Source of the DNA: Nonomuraea sp. PA05
GTDB taxonomy: Bacteria; Actinomycetota; Actinomycetes; Streptosporangiales; Streptosporangiaceae
Reading direction: 5' to 3'
Length of the DNA: 64,000 nucleotides
Assembly: GCF_008086045.1 (NCBI RefSeq)
Contig: NZ_VSEY01000043.1
Location: 1 to 64,000, forward strand
Part shown: positions 8,947 through 17,053 of the stretch, piece by piece
Position numbering within the stretch: position 1 is the first letter of the stretch
Layout of the letters: each line of letters starts with the position of its first letter
Position numbers and translations under genes: made by a program
Notes under the pieces: generated by a model
What the model saw: the letters and a program-made list of their open reading frames with translations, nothing else
Databases searched by the model: none
What the model was told of the DNA's origin: nothing

Positions 8947-9525
8947 CTACTGCCCCTGCTGGCTCTTCGCCGCCTGCTTGGCCTCCTGCTTGGTGGCCCG
9001 CACGAGGCCCAGGCTGTCGGCGTCGACCACGTCGGCGACCGACCGGTGCGAACCCTCCTCGCCGTAGAGCCCGGCCGCCTCACGCCAGCCTGACGGCTGC
9101 ACCCCCAGCTGCTTGCCCAGCAATGCCAAAAAGATCTGGGCCTTCTGCTTGCCGTATCCCGGCAGGGCCATGAGTCGTTTCAACAACTCTTTGCCGTCGG
9201 CGACGCCGGCCCAGATCTTCTCCGGCTGCCCGTCGTAGTGCTCGACGAGGTAGGCCGCGAGCTGCTGCACCCGGCCCGCCATGGACTTGGGATAGCGGTG
9301 CACGGCCGGTTTCTCCGCCAGCAGCGCGACGAACGCCTCGGGGTCGTAGGAGGCGATCTCCTGTGCCGTCAGGTCGCGCCCGAGCCGCTGGGAGATCGTG
9401 TAGGGCCCCGTGAACGCCCACTCCATCGGGATCTGCTGGTCGAGCAGCATGCCGACGAGCAGGGCGAGCGGGCTGCGGCCGAGGAGCTCGTCTGCCTCGC
9501 TCCGCTGGGCGAGCTGGATGCGCAT
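8947..9525 (-). CDS. HhH-GPD-type base excision DNA repair protein
   Basis: 192 aa. The sequence LLVGMLLDQQIPMEWAFTGP near the N-terminus and MALPGYGKQKAQIFLALLGKQLG near residue 130 (helix-hairpin-helix with LPGYGKQKA) match the HhH-GPD glycosylase superfamily, which excises damaged or mispaired bases. No FeS cluster Cys motif is present. The C-terminus is a short Lys/Gln/Ala-rich tail (ATKQEAKQAAKSQQGQ). The chosen ATG is where family similarity begins, although upstream codons remain open. It is monocistronic, 154 bp from a divergent small gene. Confidence 0.82.
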   Translation of the reverse strand: MRIQLAQRSEADELLGRSPLALLVGMLLDQQIPMEWAFTGPYTISQRLGRDLTAQEIASYDPEAFVALLAEKPAVHRYPKSMAGRVQQLAAYLVEHYDGQPEKIWAGVADGKELLKRLMALPGYGKQKAQIFLALLGKQLGVQPSGWREAAGLYGEEGSHRSVADVVDADSLGLVRATKQEAKQAAKSQQGQ

Positions 9526-9679
9526 GGAGACAGCTTCGCATGAAAGCTCGCCGGGTGAAGTGAACACAGACGTCGTGGAGCCTTGACACGGGCCGGAGAA
9601 AAGATGAAATGAGAGCGCAAGTCGCCCTGCTGACATTCCTGGGGGTTTGCCCCTGGGGTTCCAGAGGAATCTCACTTCT

Positions 9680-9904
9680 ATGCTCGCTCTGGCCACACGG
9701 TTCCTGCGGGAGCCGGTCAGTCTCAGGCTGGCCGAAGAGTTCCTGACCGTACCCGTGGACACGATCGACCGCTGCGTGGCCGACGTGTGCGCGTGCGCAC
9801 AGCATCTGGGCATCTCCGCCACGCCCGAGATCGTGGAACGCATCGCCCGCGAGCACCTGCTCGCGATCGTGAATTCCGCGCCTCCTCCCCGGGGCCTCCG
9901 CTAG
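9680..9904 (+). CDS. Small helical protein, possibly a three-helix-bundle dimerisation domain
   Basis: 74 aa, ATG preceded by AGAGGAAT at 9 nt. The pattern LREPVSLRLAEEFLTVPVDTI / DRCVADVCACAQHLGI / TPEIVERIAREHLLAIV forms three predicted amphipathic helices and resembles the short three-helix bundle dimerisation domain that actinobacteria place before ArsC or keep as stand-alone proteins. It has three Cys close together (RCVADVCAC). No function can be assigned. It is followed by a 7-bp-stem hairpin and then the DUF1841-like gene. Confidence 0.6.
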   Translation: MLALATRFLREPVSLRLAEEFLTVPVDTIDRCVADVCACAQHLGISATPEIVERIAREHLLAIVNSAPPPRGLR

Positions 9905-9965
9905 GACATCAGGGAGATGCGGGACAAGGCGGGTGGACGCTCGGCGTGCCCGCAGAAAGCGCCTT

Positions 9966-9982
9966 CCCCGATAACATCGGGG
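9966..9982. other. Small perfect hairpin upstream of the DUF1841-like gene
   Basis: CCCCGAT, loop AAC, ATCGGGG: a perfect 7 bp inverted repeat 61 bp after the small helical-protein gene and 55 bp before the chosen start of the next. It could be a weak terminator or an operator; no T tract follows. Confidence 0.35.
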
Positions 9983-10037
9983 TCACCAGGCCGTGTTCTC
10001 CGCACCGTCAGCGCCTGGAATACGAGAGAGTGAGGGT

Positions 10038-11588
10038 GTGCGCCGACACCGACGAGATCCCCGGGAGAGCACCCCGCCAGACGACGTGTTCAAGGAGATG
10101 GTGCAGGCGGCTCGCGAGCTGCTGGCCGTACGCACCCCTCTCGACGCGGAGCTGATGGTCTCCGACATGATCGGAGCCTGGTGGGGCAGGCGGGTCAGGG
10201 GCGGCGACGTCGAGCAGGTGCTCGGTGAGGGGCTGGTCGACTACGCGGCCAAGGCCGGCACGCCGGCCTCGCTGACGTTGCTGATCTGCCTGGCCTATCT
10301 GGGCACGGCCCGGCAGGGCGCCAAGGCCGAGGGCGCGGCGCTGGCGATGATGGAGTCGGGCGTGGCCAGGCCGGGCTGGGCCGACCGGGTGGGCGCGGTC
10401 AAGCCGGCCGGCTGCTACGTCTCCCGCGACGCCTACGGCGACCAGGACACCGTGATCTGCACGTTCGCCTACCGCTGGAACGACAGCGAGCAGCCGATCG
10501 ACCGCCACGCGCTGGTCATGGTGGTCGACCACAACATGAGCGGCATGGCCCGCGACGCCTGGGTGTCCTCCCAGGTCGACAAGCTGCTGGAGCAGGCCAG
10601 GGCCGAGGCGGCGGGCAACCCGCTGCTGCTGTTCGAGGAGATCCAGCCCGAGCAGGCCAGGGCGCTGCTGGAGTCGGCGATGAAGGCCACCAGGGAGCCG
10701 AAGACGCCGCCGCCGGTGAGCGAGAGCTACAGCGCCTACCACGCCTTCGCCCGCGCCCGGCTCAAGGCGCTGCCGCCAGGGCGCAAGCGGCCCGCGCCGC
10801 TGCACATCGAGGCCCCGTACAGCAGGGAGCGGCGGGCCATGCTGGCGGCGGAGTTCCTGGCGTCCGACGCGGCCGAGCACCTGTCCGACCCGTCGGCGGC
10901 CTCGCGCTGCGCCGACCACATCATCGACTACGGCTGCGAGCAGGACTTCAACCGGCCGCTGCGGGTCAGCCCGACCAAGTGCGAGACGTTCCTGCTCGAC
11001 TGGCTGCCGCGCAAGGTGATGCTGAGCGTGGCGGAGCAGGAGGCGATGCCGCACGTGCTGTCGGCGTGGGTGCGCTTCGCCGCCCACCGGTCGGGGCTGC
11101 CCGAGCAGGGGCTGAAGGCCACGCTCGACGCGGTGTGGGAGGCGACGGGCAAGTTCCCCGAGGCCTACCGCGACCCGACGTCGTTCGGGCTCGACCGGCC
11201 GCTGCTGGAGCGGCTGCTGCCGGACGGCGACCTGTCGGCGCTGGCCAGGCGGGCCTTCGCGTTCCCGTACTTGCAGGGCACGCACAACGGCATCGACCTC
11301 GACAAGCTCGACCCGGCCGACCAGGCCGACCGGCGCACGTTACTCGAGATCGACCACGGCGGCGTGATCGACCAGGAGCACCTGGCCTGGCACGAGGAGA
11401 TCGCGACGAGGCTGTGGGACGGCGATCCGCCGCAGCTCTGGGAGGCGGCGCAGCGCCTGCTCGACCTGGGGCACGACCGCCACGACGTGCTGCACGTGCT
11501 GATCGAGATCGCCGAGCGGATCGGCGGCGATCCGGAGGAGCTGGCCGCCGCCCTCGACGACATCGCCGACATCCCGGACGAGTTCTGA
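10038..11588 (+). CDS. Conserved protein with a C-terminal DUF1841-like segment
   Basis: 516 aa protein without signal peptide or membrane segments. I do not recognise the main body. The last 70 residues (HLAWHEEIATRLWDGDPPQLWEAAQRLLDLG followed by RHDVLHVLIEIAERI) resemble DUF1841, a helical domain of unknown role with a conserved HE...DRH...LH pattern. The middle has an ERRAMLAAEFLASDAAE helix and an RCADHIIDYGCEQDFNRPLRVSPT block with conserved Cys. GTG at 10038 is chosen because GAGAGTGAGG sits immediately upstream; a GTG at 9993 would add 15 residues. Its stop is 3 bp from the thioesterase start, so the two are probably co-transcribed. Confidence 0.7.
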   Translation: MRRHRRDPRESTPPDDVFKEMVQAARELLAVRTPLDAELMVSDMIGAWWGRRVRGGDVEQVLGEGLVDYAAKAGTPASLTLLICLAYLGTARQGAKAEGAALAMMESGVARPGWADRVGAVKPAGCYVSRDAYGDQDTVICTFAYRWNDSEQPIDRHALVMVVDHNMSGMARDAWVSSQVDKLLEQARAEAAGNPLLLFEEIQPEQARALLESAMKATREPKTPPPVSESYSAYHAFARARLKALPPGRKRPAPLHIEAPYSRERRAMLAAEFLASDAAEHLSDPSAASRCADHIIDYGCEQDFNRPLRVSPTKCETFLLDWLPRKVMLSVAEQEAMPHVLSAWVRFAAHRSGLPEQGLKATLDAVWEATGKFPEAYRDPTSFGLDRPLLERLLPDGDLSALARRAFAFPYLQGTHNGIDLDKLDPADQADRRTLLEIDHGGVIDQEHLAWHEEIATRLWDGDPPQLWEAAQRLLDLGHDRHDVLHVLIEIAERIGGDPEELAAALDDIADIPDEF

Positions 11589-11591
11589 AAA

Positions 11592-12362
11592 ATGGCGATG
11601 TACGAGCGGCTGAGCGAGGGCCGTTATCTCGCCTCGGAGCACACGCAGGGGCCGTGGGACCCGCGCACGCAGCATCTGGGCCCGGTCACCGCGCTGGTCG
11701 CGCACGAGCTGGCGCGCACCGCGCCCCGCCCAGGGCTGGAGCTGTCCAGGCTGGTGGTGGACGTGTTCGCGCCGGTGCCCGTGGCCGAGCTGGAGGTGGC
11801 GACGGAGGTCGTCCGCGACGGCAAGCGGGTGCAGTGCCTGTCGGCGAGCGTGTCGTCCGGCGGCAGGGAGTTCGTCAGGGCCACCGCGTGGCGCATCCGC
11901 GAGGCCGACACCCCGCCCACGCCGGCCGGGCAGGCGCCGCCGATCCCGTCCCGCGAGGAGGAGCACGCGCGCTCGTGGCTGCAGTCCGGCTTCGGGTACG
12001 GCAAGGCGCTCGACTGGCGCTTCGTCACCGGCGGCCCCCTGGAGCTGGGCCCCGCCACGGTCTGGGGCAGGCTCACGATGCCGCTGGTCGAGGGCGAGGA
12101 GACGACGCCGGTGGAGCGGGTGGCGGTGTTCGCCGACAGCGGCAACGGCGTCAGCCTCGCCCTCGGCTTCGACACCCACGTGTTCGTCAACGTGGACCTG
12201 ACGATCTCGCTGTTCCGCGCGCCGGTGGGCGAATGGGTCTGCATGGACGCGGAGACCGTCATCGGCCCGTCGGGCCGCGGCCTGACTCGTTCCACTTTGT
12301 TCGACGTGGCAGGTGAGATCGGCACGGCCACCCAGACGCTGTTCGTCGCGCCGAGGCAGTGA
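11592..12362 (+). CDS. Acyl-CoA thioesterase family protein (TesB-like double hotdog)
   Basis: 256 aa. The N-terminal half (YLASEHTQGPWDPRTQHLGPVTALVAHEL ... RLVVDVFAPVPVAELEV) and the C-terminal half (VFADSGNGVSLAL near 177, VNVDLTISLFRAPVGEWVCMDAETVIGP, GLTRSTLFDVAGEIGTATQTLFV) are the two hotdog folds of TesB-like thioesterases. This group hydrolyses acyl-CoA; chain preference cannot be read from sequence. It starts 3 bp after the DUF1841-like gene with little room for its own Shine-Dalgarno, indicating translational coupling. The pxpABC operon follows after 19 bp, so it may share that transcript. Confidence 0.8.
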   Translation: MAMYERLSEGRYLASEHTQGPWDPRTQHLGPVTALVAHELARTAPRPGLELSRLVVDVFAPVPVAELEVATEVVRDGKRVQCLSASVSSGGREFVRATAWRIREADTPPTPAGQAPPIPSREEEHARSWLQSGFGYGKALDWRFVTGGPLELGPATVWGRLTMPLVEGEETTPVERVAVFADSGNGVSLALGFDTHVFVNVDLTISLFRAPVGEWVCMDAETVIGPSGRGLTRSTLFDVAGEIGTATQTLFVAPRQ

Positions 12363-12381
12363 CAACCGCCATGATGGACGC

Positions 12382-13137
12382 ATGGTGATCGACCTCAACG
12401 CGGACCTCGGCGAGGGCTTCGGCATCTGGAAGCTGGGCGAGGACCTCGCCCTGCTCGACATCGTCACGAGCGCCAACGTGGCGTGCGGCTTCCACGCGGG
12501 CGACCCGGTGACGATCAGACGCACGTGCGCCGCGGCCGTCGATCGGGGCGTGGCGATCGGGGCGCAGGTGTCCTACCGGGATCTGGCGCACTTCGGGCGC
12601 AGGGAGATGGACGTCGAACCGGAGGAGCTGTGCGCCGAGGTGCTGTACCAGCTCGCGGCGGTCGACGGCATCGCCAGGGCGATGGGCGGCCGGGTGTCCT
12701 ACGTCAAGCCGCACGGCGCGCTGTACAACCGGATCTGCCGCGACGAGCAGCAGGCGGCGGCGGTGATCGAGGCGGTCGCCGACTACGACCCCTCGCTGCC
12801 GGTGCTCACGCTGCCCGGCTCCGTGGTGCACAAGGTGGCGGCGGCCGAGGGCGTGCCCACGGTGAGCGAGGCGTTCGCCGACCGCGCGTACACGCCGCAG
12901 GGCATGCTGGTGCCGCGCAGGGAGCGGGGCGCGGTGATCCACGACGCCGCCACGGTGTCCGCCCGCGCCTGCCAGATGGCCGTGGAAGGCTCTGTGACGG
13001 CCGCTGACGGAAGTTCCGTGCCCATCGCGGCTCGTTCCATCTGCGTTCACGGCGACACGCCTGACGCGGTCAGGCTGGCGCAGGGGGTGCGTGACACGCT
13101 GCTGGCGGCCGGAGTGGTCCTTCAGGCGTTCGCGTGA
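12382..13137 (+). CDS. pxpA: 5-oxoprolinase subunit A (LamB/YcsF family)
   Basis: 251 aa, starting VIDLNADLGEGFGIWKLGED, the LamB/YcsF signature, with ANVACGFHAGDP, RGVAIGAQVSYRD and VSYVKPHGALYN. PxpA with PxpB and PxpC forms the ATP-dependent prokaryotic 5-oxoprolinase that opens pyroglutamate, a spontaneous product of glutamine and glutathione-type metabolism, to glutamate. Its stop overlaps the pxpB start by four bases (GTGA). ATG at 12382 fits the family start; the upstream open frame belongs to the end of the thioesterase region. A gene order A-B-C with 4-bp overlaps indicates one translationally coupled operon. Confidence 0.92.
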   Translation: MVIDLNADLGEGFGIWKLGEDLALLDIVTSANVACGFHAGDPVTIRRTCAAAVDRGVAIGAQVSYRDLAHFGRREMDVEPEELCAEVLYQLAAVDGIARAMGGRVSYVKPHGALYNRICRDEQQAAAVIEAVADYDPSLPVLTLPGSVVHKVAAAEGVPTVSEAFADRAYTPQGMLVPRRERGAVIHDAATVSARACQMAVEGSVTAADGSSVPIAARSICVHGDTPDAVRLAQGVRDTLLAAGVVLQAFA

Positions 13138-13751
13138 TCAGGACGGCCGGGGAGCACGCGCTGCTCGTGGAGACCGGGTCGCTGGAGCTGTCGCACCGGC
13201 TCGACGCGGCGCTGCGGGCCGAACGGCCGGACGGGGTCGTGGAGATCGTGCCGGGTCCTGAGACGGTGCTGGTGGTGGCTCCCGGAGCGGATCAGGCGCT
13301 GCTGCGGGCGCGGCTGGAGCAGGTCGCGCGCAGGGAACGTGACCAGGTCGGCGCGGGGGCCGGCGAGGAGCAGCCGCTGGTGACGATTCCCGTCGTCTAT
13401 GACGGGGCCGATCTCGATTCCGTGGCGGAGCTGGCGGGGATCTCCACCGCCGAGGTGGTCGAGCGGCACACCGGGCGGGAACTGGTGGTGGGGTGGCTGG
13501 GGTTCGCGCCCGGGTTCGCCTATCTGACCGGGCTCGATCCGGTGCTGCGGACGCCGCGGCTGGAGACGCCGCGCACCTCGGTGCCCGCCGGGTCCGTGGC
13601 GGTGGCGGGGCCGTACTCGGCGGTGTATCCGGCGGCGTCGCCCGGCGGGTGGCGGCTGCTCGGGCGGACCGCCTTGCGGGTGTGGGACGTGGCGGGCGAT
13701 CCGCCGTCGTTGTTCCGGCCGGGCATGCGCGTGCGGTTCGAGGCGGCATGA
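13134..13751 (+). CDS. pxpB: 5-oxoprolinase subunit B (KipI-like)
   Basis: 205 aa. Allophanate-hydrolase-subunit-1/KipI family: the N-terminal ferredoxin-like part ends near residue 80, then the cyclophilin-like half has VTIPVVYDGADLDSVAELAG, VGWLGFAPGFAYLTGLDP and the sequence PRTSVPAGSVAVAGPYSAVYP typical of PxpB. It forms the B-C pair that works with PxpA on 5-oxoproline. GTG start within the pxpA stop; its own stop overlaps pxpC by ATGA. The alternative label, urea allophanate hydrolase subunit, is unlikely because of the LamB/YcsF partner and lack of urea carboxylase. Confidence 0.9.
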   Translation: MIRTAGEHALLVETGSLELSHRLDAALRAERPDGVVEIVPGPETVLVVAPGADQALLRARLEQVARRERDQVGAGAGEEQPLVTIPVVYDGADLDSVAELAGISTAEVVERHTGRELVVGWLGFAPGFAYLTGLDPVLRTPRLETPRTSVPAGSVAVAGPYSAVYPAASPGGWRLLGRTALRVWDVAGDPPSLFRPGMRVRFEAA

Positions 13752-14704
13752 TCGAGGTCGTGACGCCGGGGCCGTACGCGACGGTGCAGGATCTGGGCAG
13801 GCCTGGTCACGCCCATCTGGGGGTGCCCCGGTCGGGGGCGGCCGACGCGCCGGGCCTGCGGCTTGCCAACCGGCTGGTCGGCAACGCCGAGACGCTGGCC
13901 GGGATCGAGCTGACCTTCGGCGGGGCGCGGCTGCGCTTCCTCGACGGGGCCTGGGCGGCGCTGACCGGGGCGCCCCTGGTGGCGGCGTCGATCGAGACGT
14001 CCGGCGCCCGCGCCCTGAGCGTGACCGAGGCGTCCGGCGGGCGTGCCGTGGGCGTGACCGAGGCGTCCAGCGCCCTGAGCGTGACCGAGGCGTCCGGCGC
14101 CCGCGCCGTGGGCATGGGTGCGCCGTTCTGGGTGCCCGCGGGTGGTGAGCTGCGGCTGGGGGCGCCGGCGTGGGGGTTGCGGACGTATCTGGCGGTGCGC
14201 GGCGGGATCGCGGTCGAGCCGGTGCTCGGCAGCCGCTCCACCGACTCGCTGTCAGGGCTGGGGCCCGAGCCGCTGCGGGCGGGCACGCTGCTGCCGGTCG
14301 GGCGGCCCGAGGGCGTGATCTCCGTGGATCTCGCGCCGCCGCCGGGCCCCCGGCCCGCCGTGGTGCGCGTGCTGCCGGGGCCGCGCGACGACTGGTTCGT
14401 GCCGGAGGCGATGGCGGAGCTGTGCGCGCTGCCGTACCAGGTGACGCCCGACAGCAACCGCGTCGGCGTGCGCCTGCGCGGCCCGCGCCTGGAGCGGGCC
14501 AAGGACGGCGAGCTGCCCAGCGAGGGCATGGTCACCGGAGCCGTGCAGGTGCCGCCGAGCGGGCAGCCGATCGTGTTCCTGGCCGACCACCCGCCGACCG
14601 GCGGCTACCCGGTGATCGGCGTCGTGCCCGAGGCCGATCTGCCGGTCATCGCCCAGCTCAGGCCGGGCGAGGAGGTGCGGTTCACCACGCGACGCGGCCT
14701 GTGA
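13748..14704 (+). CDS. pxpC: 5-oxoprolinase subunit C (biotin-dependent carboxyltransferase/KipA family) with repeat insertion
   Basis: 318 aa. Family motifs: VVTPGPYATVQDLGRPGHAHLGVPRSGAAD at the start, ELTFGGARLRFL, then after the insertion FWVPAGGELRLGAPAWGLRTYLAVRGGI, and the C-terminal SEGMVTGAVQVPPSGQPIVFLADHPPTGGYP. Between the usual TGAP and FWVP strands, about residues 84-124, lies an 11-residue repeat present four times (consensus ASGARALSVTE) that PxpC proteins do not normally have. The reading frame is intact across it, so the protein is probably functional with a longer surface loop. Confidence 0.9.
   Translation: MIEVVTPGPYATVQDLGRPGHAHLGVPRSGAADAPGLRLANRLVGNAETLAGIELTFGGARLRFLDGAWAALTGAPLVAASIETSGARALSVTEASGGRAVGVTEASSALSVTEASGARAVGMGAPFWVPAGGELRLGAPAWGLRTYLAVRGGIAVEPVLGSRSTDSLSGLGPEPLRAGTLLPVGRPEGVISVDLAPPPGPRPAVVRVLPGPRDDWFVPEAMAELCALPYQVTPDSNRVGVRLRGPRLERAKDGELPSEGMVTGAVQVPPSGQPIVFLADHPPTGGYPVIGVVPEADLPVIAQLRPGEEVRFTTRRGL
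13997..14119 (+). repeat. 33-bp in-frame tandem repeat inside pxpC
   Basis: Four copies: three of 33, 33 and 27 bp and a last partial one. The unit encodes an 11-residue peptide of the form ASG(A/G)RA(L/V)(S/G)VTE; copy three has lost two residues. Copies differ at several positions including non-synonymous ones, so the expansion is not brand new. All lengths are multiples of three, keeping pxpC open. Confidence 0.9.
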
Positions 14705-14739
14705 CGCAGGTGGCGCGGTTCACAACAGGCGGGTGCGGT

Positions 14740-15573
14740 TCACAGCTCGACCTGGCCCGTGACGCAGGTGATCACGTCGCCGCCCACCCAGACGGTCTCG
14801 TCGTCGCCGACGGAGATGTGCACGCGGCCCTCCCGCCCGATCGCCGTCCCCTGCGCGGCCACGTACGGGGCCTTGGTCCGGCCCGTGCGCAGCAGCCACT
14901 GCGCGAGGGAGGCGTTCAGGCTGCCCGTCACCGGGTCCTCCACGGTGGCGCCCTGCAAGGGGAAGAAGGCCCGCACCTCGAACGCGCACGGCGACCCCTC
15001 CGGGTGCGGCCCCACCACGCCGATGTCGTGCGGCACCGTGCCCGGACGCAGCGCGAGGACGGAGTCGGCGTCCTTGAGCAGCAGGCCGACCCAGCCGGGG
15101 CCGTTGTCGGCCCACTCGGCGTCCACGACGTCGTCCCGCGTGATCCCGAGCGAGGCGACGACCTGGTCCAGGAACTCCTCCTCCACCGGCCCCGAGCGGA
15201 TCAGCGGCGGCGCCTGGAACGCGAGCCCGGCGTCCGTGGCGTCCACGGGGACGAGCCCGGCGCCGCACTCCTGCACGACCCGGCCCGCCTGGCGCGGCTC
15301 TCCCCCGGCCTCCAGCCAGGCGTGGCAGGAGCCGAGCGTGGGGTGCCCGGCGAAGGGCAACTCGGTGTCAGGGGTGAAGATCCGCACCCGGTAGTCGGCC
15401 TCGGGCGTGGTCGGCGGCAGCAGGAAGGTGGTCTCCGACAGGTTCGTCCAGCGGGCGAAGCGCCGCATCTCCTCCGTGCTCAGCCCGTCGCCGTCGATCA
15501 CGACCGCCAGCGCGTTTCCCGTGTACGCCCGGCCGCCGGCGAACACGTCGACTTGCGTGAATCTCCGCAACAT
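14740..15573 (-). CDS. PhzF family isomerase
   Basis: 277 aa. Starts RRFTQVDVFAGGRAYTGNALAVV, the PhzF N-terminus, with general-base candidate Glu47 in WTNLSETTFLLPP, then FTPDTELPFAGHPTLGS near 75 and the second lobe FPLQGATVEDPVTGSLNASLAQWL near 210, mirroring the diaminopimelate epimerase-like double fold. PhzF of phenazine synthesis isomerises trans-2,3-dihydro-3-hydroxyanthranilate; most homologues outside phenazine clusters have unknown substrates, and no phenazine genes are present here. ATG at 15573 is preceded by a GGAG. It converges with pxpC (35 bp apart) and diverges from sthA. Confidence 0.87.
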   Translation of the reverse strand: MLRRFTQVDVFAGGRAYTGNALAVVIDGDGLSTEEMRRFARWTNLSETTFLLPPTTPEADYRVRIFTPDTELPFAGHPTLGSCHAWLEAGGEPRQAGRVVQECGAGLVPVDATDAGLAFQAPPLIRSGPVEEEFLDQVVASLGITRDDVVDAEWADNGPGWVGLLLKDADSVLALRPGTVPHDIGVVGPHPEGSPCAFEVRAFFPLQGATVEDPVTGSLNASLAQWLLRTGRTKAPYVAAQGTAIGREGRVHISVGDDETVWVGGDVITCVTGQVEL

Positions 15574-15633
15574 ACTCCGGAGTCTCCCAGACGGGTCTTT
15601 CCCCGTTAACACACCGCCCGCAGACTGGACGGT

Positions 15634-17037
15634 GTGGCGGACTTTGATGTTGTGGTCCTCGGCTCGGGGCCAGGTGGGCAGAAGGCCGCGATCGCGGCGG
15701 CGAAACTCGGCAGGCGCGTGGCGGTGGTGGAGAAACGGCACATGCTCGGCGGCGTCTGCATCAACACGGGCACGATCCCCTCGAAGACGCTGCGCGAGGC
15801 GGTCCTGTATCTGACGGGGCTCAACCAGCGGGAGCTGTACGGCGCCAGCTACCGCGTCAAGGACGAGATCACGGTGGCGGACCTGGGGATGCGCACCCAG
15901 CACGTGATCGGCCGCGAGATCCAGGTGATCCGCAGCCAGCTCGCCCGCAACCACGTGACGGTGCTGCAGGGCACCGGCCGCTTCCTCGACGAGCACACGA
16001 TCGGGATCACCGGCGACGAGGAGAAGAAGATCACGGCCGACAAGATCGTGATCGCCACGGGCACCTCCCCAGCCCGCCCGTCCAGCGTCGAGTTCGACGA
16101 CAGGACGGTGATCGACTCCGACGCCATCCTGCACCTCGACAAGGTGCCCGAGACGCTGGTCGTCGTGGGCGCCGGCGTGATCGGCATCGAGTACGCCTCC
16201 ATGTTCGCCGCCCTCGGCACCAAGGTGACGGTGGTGGAGCGGCGCGAGCGCATGCTGGAGTTCTGCGACCTGGAGATCGTCGAGGCGCTCAAGTACCACC
16301 TGCGCGACCTGGCGGTGACCTTCAGGTTCGGCGAGAACGTGGCGGCCGTCGAGCGCCGCCCGCGCGGCGCGCTGACCCTGCTGGAGAGTGGCAAGAAGAT
16401 CCCCGCCGACTGCGTCATGTACTCGGCGGGCCGCCAGGGCAAGACCGCCGAGCTGAACCTGGAGGCCGCCGGCCTGGCCGCCGACGACAGGGGCCGGATC
16501 AAGGTGGACGAGAACTACGCCACCGAGGTGCCGCACATCTACGCCGTGGGCGACGTGATCGGCTTCCCCGCGCTGGCGGCCACCTCGATGGAGCAGGGGC
16601 GGCTGGCCGCGCAGCACGCGTGCGGCGAGCCGGCCGGAGACCTGCACGAGCTGCCGCCGATCGGCATCTACACCATCCCCGAGATCAGCTTCGTCGGGCG
16701 GTCGGAGGACGAGCTGACCCGCGACAAGGTGCCGTTCGAGGTGGGCATCTCCCGCTACAGGGAACTGGCCAGGGGGCAGATCATCGGCGACTCGTACGGG
16801 ATGCTCAAGCTGCTGGTGTCGTCGGAGGACCGGCGGCTGCTGGGCGTGCACGTGTTCGGCACGCAGGCGACGGAGCTGGTGCACATCGGGCAGACCGTCA
16901 TGGGCTGCGGCGGGACGATCGACTACCTGGTGAACGCGGTGTTCAACTATCCGACGCTGGCGGAGTCGTACAAGGTGGCGGCTCTGGACGCGATGAACAA
17001 GATGCGGACGGTGGCCCGGCTCACCGCGGAGATGTGA
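15634..17037 (+). CDS. sthA: Si-specific NAD(P)+ transhydrogenase (soluble pyridine nucleotide transhydrogenase)
   Basis: 467 aa flavoprotein disulfide reductase family member. FAD-binding GSGPGGQKAAI at residues 10-20; the site that is a CxxxxC disulfide in relatives reads VCINTGTIPSK, with Cys42 kept and the second Cys replaced by Thr47, the mark of SthA-type enzymes. A second dinucleotide fold VVGAGVIGIEYASMFAALG lies near 175, and the FAD GD motif IYAVGDVIG near 302. It transfers hydride between NADPH and NAD+. GTG start at 15634. It stands alone, 16 bp from the convergent GH30 gene. Confidence 0.92.
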   Translation: MADFDVVVLGSGPGGQKAAIAAAKLGRRVAVVEKRHMLGGVCINTGTIPSKTLREAVLYLTGLNQRELYGASYRVKDEITVADLGMRTQHVIGREIQVIRSQLARNHVTVLQGTGRFLDEHTIGITGDEEKKITADKIVIATGTSPARPSSVEFDDRTVIDSDAILHLDKVPETLVVVGAGVIGIEYASMFAALGTKVTVVERRERMLEFCDLEIVEALKYHLRDLAVTFRFGENVAAVERRPRGALTLLESGKKIPADCVMYSAGRQGKTAELNLEAAGLAADDRGRIKVDENYATEVPHIYAVGDVIGFPALAATSMEQGRLAAQHACGEPAGDLHELPPIGIYTIPEISFVGRSEDELTRDKVPFEVGISRYRELARGQIIGDSYGMLKLLVSSEDRRLLGVHVFGTQATELVHIGQTVMGCGGTIDYLVNAVFNYPTLAESYKVAALDAMNKMRTVARLTAEM

Positions 17038-17053
17038 GCCGGGCCCCTTCTCG

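Noticed and set aside
13134..14704. Urea allophanate hydrolase subunits
   Set aside because: Same families, but linkage with a LamB/YcsF gene and 4-bp overlaps identify 5-oxoprolinase PxpABC.
14740..15573. Phenazine biosynthetic gene
   Set aside because: Family is PhzF, but no other phz genes; many PhzF-like proteins have no link to phenazines.
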